Below are positions 63,479 to 64,000 of a stretch of 64,000 bases of DNA, piece by piece. The DNA lies in contig CP002916.1 of assembly GCA_000350305.1 (NCBI GenBank), forward strand, positions 1,116,001 to 1,180,000, given 5' to 3'. The position numbers were made by a program, and so were the translations under genes. The stretch is from Thermoplasmatales archaeon BRNA1 (GTDB taxonomy: Archaea > Thermoplasmatota > Thermoplasmata > Methanomassiliicoccales > Methanomethylophilaceae). Position 1 is the first letter of the stretch; every line of letters starts with the position of its first letter. A model generated the notes under the pieces. The model saw only the letters and a program-made list of their open reading frames with translations. It searched no databases and was not told the DNA's origin.

Positions 63479-63509
63479 ATCTGGCACATTCCCGGAAGTG
63501 CTCAGTTGA
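63479..63509 (-). repeat. 3'-end repeat element, copy 2
   Basis: 31 bp spanning the purF stop codon and trailer, 28/31 identical to 61655-61685. Contains an exact TCTGGCAC (63480-63487). Confidence 0.6.
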
Positions 63510-64000
63510 TAGAGGGGAGATGGTCATCGAGCTTGGTCTGGAAGCGCTCTTCCTCGCCGTCGATGCGGGTGGGGTATTTGCCGGAGACGCATGCGAGGCA
63601 GAGGTCGTTCTCGGTCTTCCCGATGGCCTCGACGAGTCCATCCATGCTGATGTATCCGAGGGAATCCGCACCGATGATCTCCCTAATCTGCTCGACGGTG
63701 TTCCCGTTCGCGATGAACTGGTCCCTGGTCTTCATGTCGACCCCGTAGTAGCAGGGCGCGATGATAGGAGGGGATCCGATACGGACGTGGACCTCGGTGG
63801 CACCCGCCTTCCTGAGCATTCCGATGAGCTGCTTCAGAGTGGTCCCCCTGACGATGGAATCGTCCACAATGATGATCCTCTTGCCGTTGACGGTACTCTT
63901 GATGGGATTCATCTTGGTGGAGACCGCAAGCTCCCTCTCCTTCTGATCGGGAAGGATGAAGGTCCTCTCGGCGAACCTGTTCTTCATGAATCCCTCTTCG
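63502..64000 (-). CDS. purF: Amidophosphoribosyltransferase, C-terminal part
   Basis: First committed step of purine synthesis (PRPP + Gln to phosphoribosylamine). Only about 166 C-terminal residues are in the window; the frame stays open at the edge, so the glutaminase domain lies beyond. PRPP-binding loop RIIIVDDSIVRGTT and KNRFAERTFILPDQ are diagnostic, and the CxxC-like CLACVSGKYPT fits Fe-S type PurF. Confidence 0.95.
   Translation of the reverse strand, partial: EEGFMKNRFAERTFILPDQKERELAVSTKMNPIKSTVNGKRIIIVDDSIVRGTTLKQLIGMLRKAGATEVHVRIGSPPIIAPCYYGVDMKTRDQFIANGNTVEQIREIIGADSLGYISMDGLVEAIGKTENDLCLACVSGKYPTRIDGEEERFQTKLDDHLPSIN

Noticed and set aside
1-64000. CRISPR arrays, insertion sequences, prophage or integrase genes
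   Set aside because: I looked for regularly spaced direct repeats, transposase or integrase motifs and terminal repeats and saw none; the region is core metabolism with a few accessory genes.

Overview
The window is a dense, high-GC stretch of an archaeal chromosome, most likely from a gut-type methanogen of the order Methanomassiliicoccales (Thermoplasmata). The clues are: a complete coenzyme F430 gene set (cfbA-E), cobalt/nickel uptake and cobalamin genes, DNA topoisomerase VI, class I LysRS, Sec61-beta and eL41, intron-containing tRNAs, a large adhesin-like surface protein, and an in-frame TAG that must be read through, as expected in a pyrrolysine-decoding lineage. No complete CDS in the window uses TAG as its final stop; all end in TGA or TAA. 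The genus assignment is inference.

Layout. 1-2056: C-terminally cut adhesin-like surface protein (-). 2.2-7.2 kb: thrS (-), an APC permease (+) with a structured leader, hisS (-). 7.3-13.3 kb: six-gene operon hemA-hemB-hemL-hemC-sumT-hemD making uroporphyrinogen III and precorrin-2. 13.2-21.4 kb: DRG-type GTPase, zinc-ribbon membrane protein, top6B-top6A, VanH-like dehydrogenase, lysS. 21.5-25.7 kb: cbiM-N-Q-O-O metal ECF transporter (-). 26.1-31.7 kb: Sec61-beta, Na+/H+ antiporter, zinc-ribbon protein, acidic repeat protein, nikR and a divergent ZIP transporter. 31.7-38.1 kb: cobalamin operon cbiD-cbiG-cbiJET-cbiA (-) with a divergent two-domain chelatase. 38.1-43.9 kb: nadE, an amber-containing nitrilase-family gene, tRNA-Ser, a frameshifted zinc-ribbon gene, a UvrA-like ATPase, an isochorismatase fusion and a small protein. 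44.0-46.9 kb: four tandem Sel1-repeat genes. 47.0-53.7 kb: tRNA-Glu, HD hydrolase, sirC and the F430 operon cfbC-A-E-D-B (-). 53.8-58.1 kb: zinc-ribbon membrane protein, uspA, then ACT-hom-ACT-UPF0210 (+). 58.2-58.7 kb: tRNA-Trp (intron plus probable C/D guide), eL41, and tRNA-Arg with a T-loop intron. 58.7-64 kb: membrane protein, htpG, zinc-ribbon/HTH protein, acetyltransferase, tRNA-Ala, 3' part of purF.

Many genes form a metal-tetrapyrrole network: CbiMNQO and ZIP import metals, NikR senses nickel, the hem operon and SirC make sirohydrochlorin, one chelatase/amidation set (cfb) commits it to Ni-F430 and another (cbi) to cobalamin. The two cobalt-side promoters share a 17-bp inverted repeat placed just downstream of the TATA box. 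Different palindromes sit at the nikR/ZIP and cfbC promoters. Many genes appear leaderless, with a TATA-like box about 25 bp before the start codon.

The least explained signal is a short word, TCTGGCAC (often followed by A/T then T). I found it 22 times on both strands, roughly nine times chance, in genes and between genes. All counts were made by eye.
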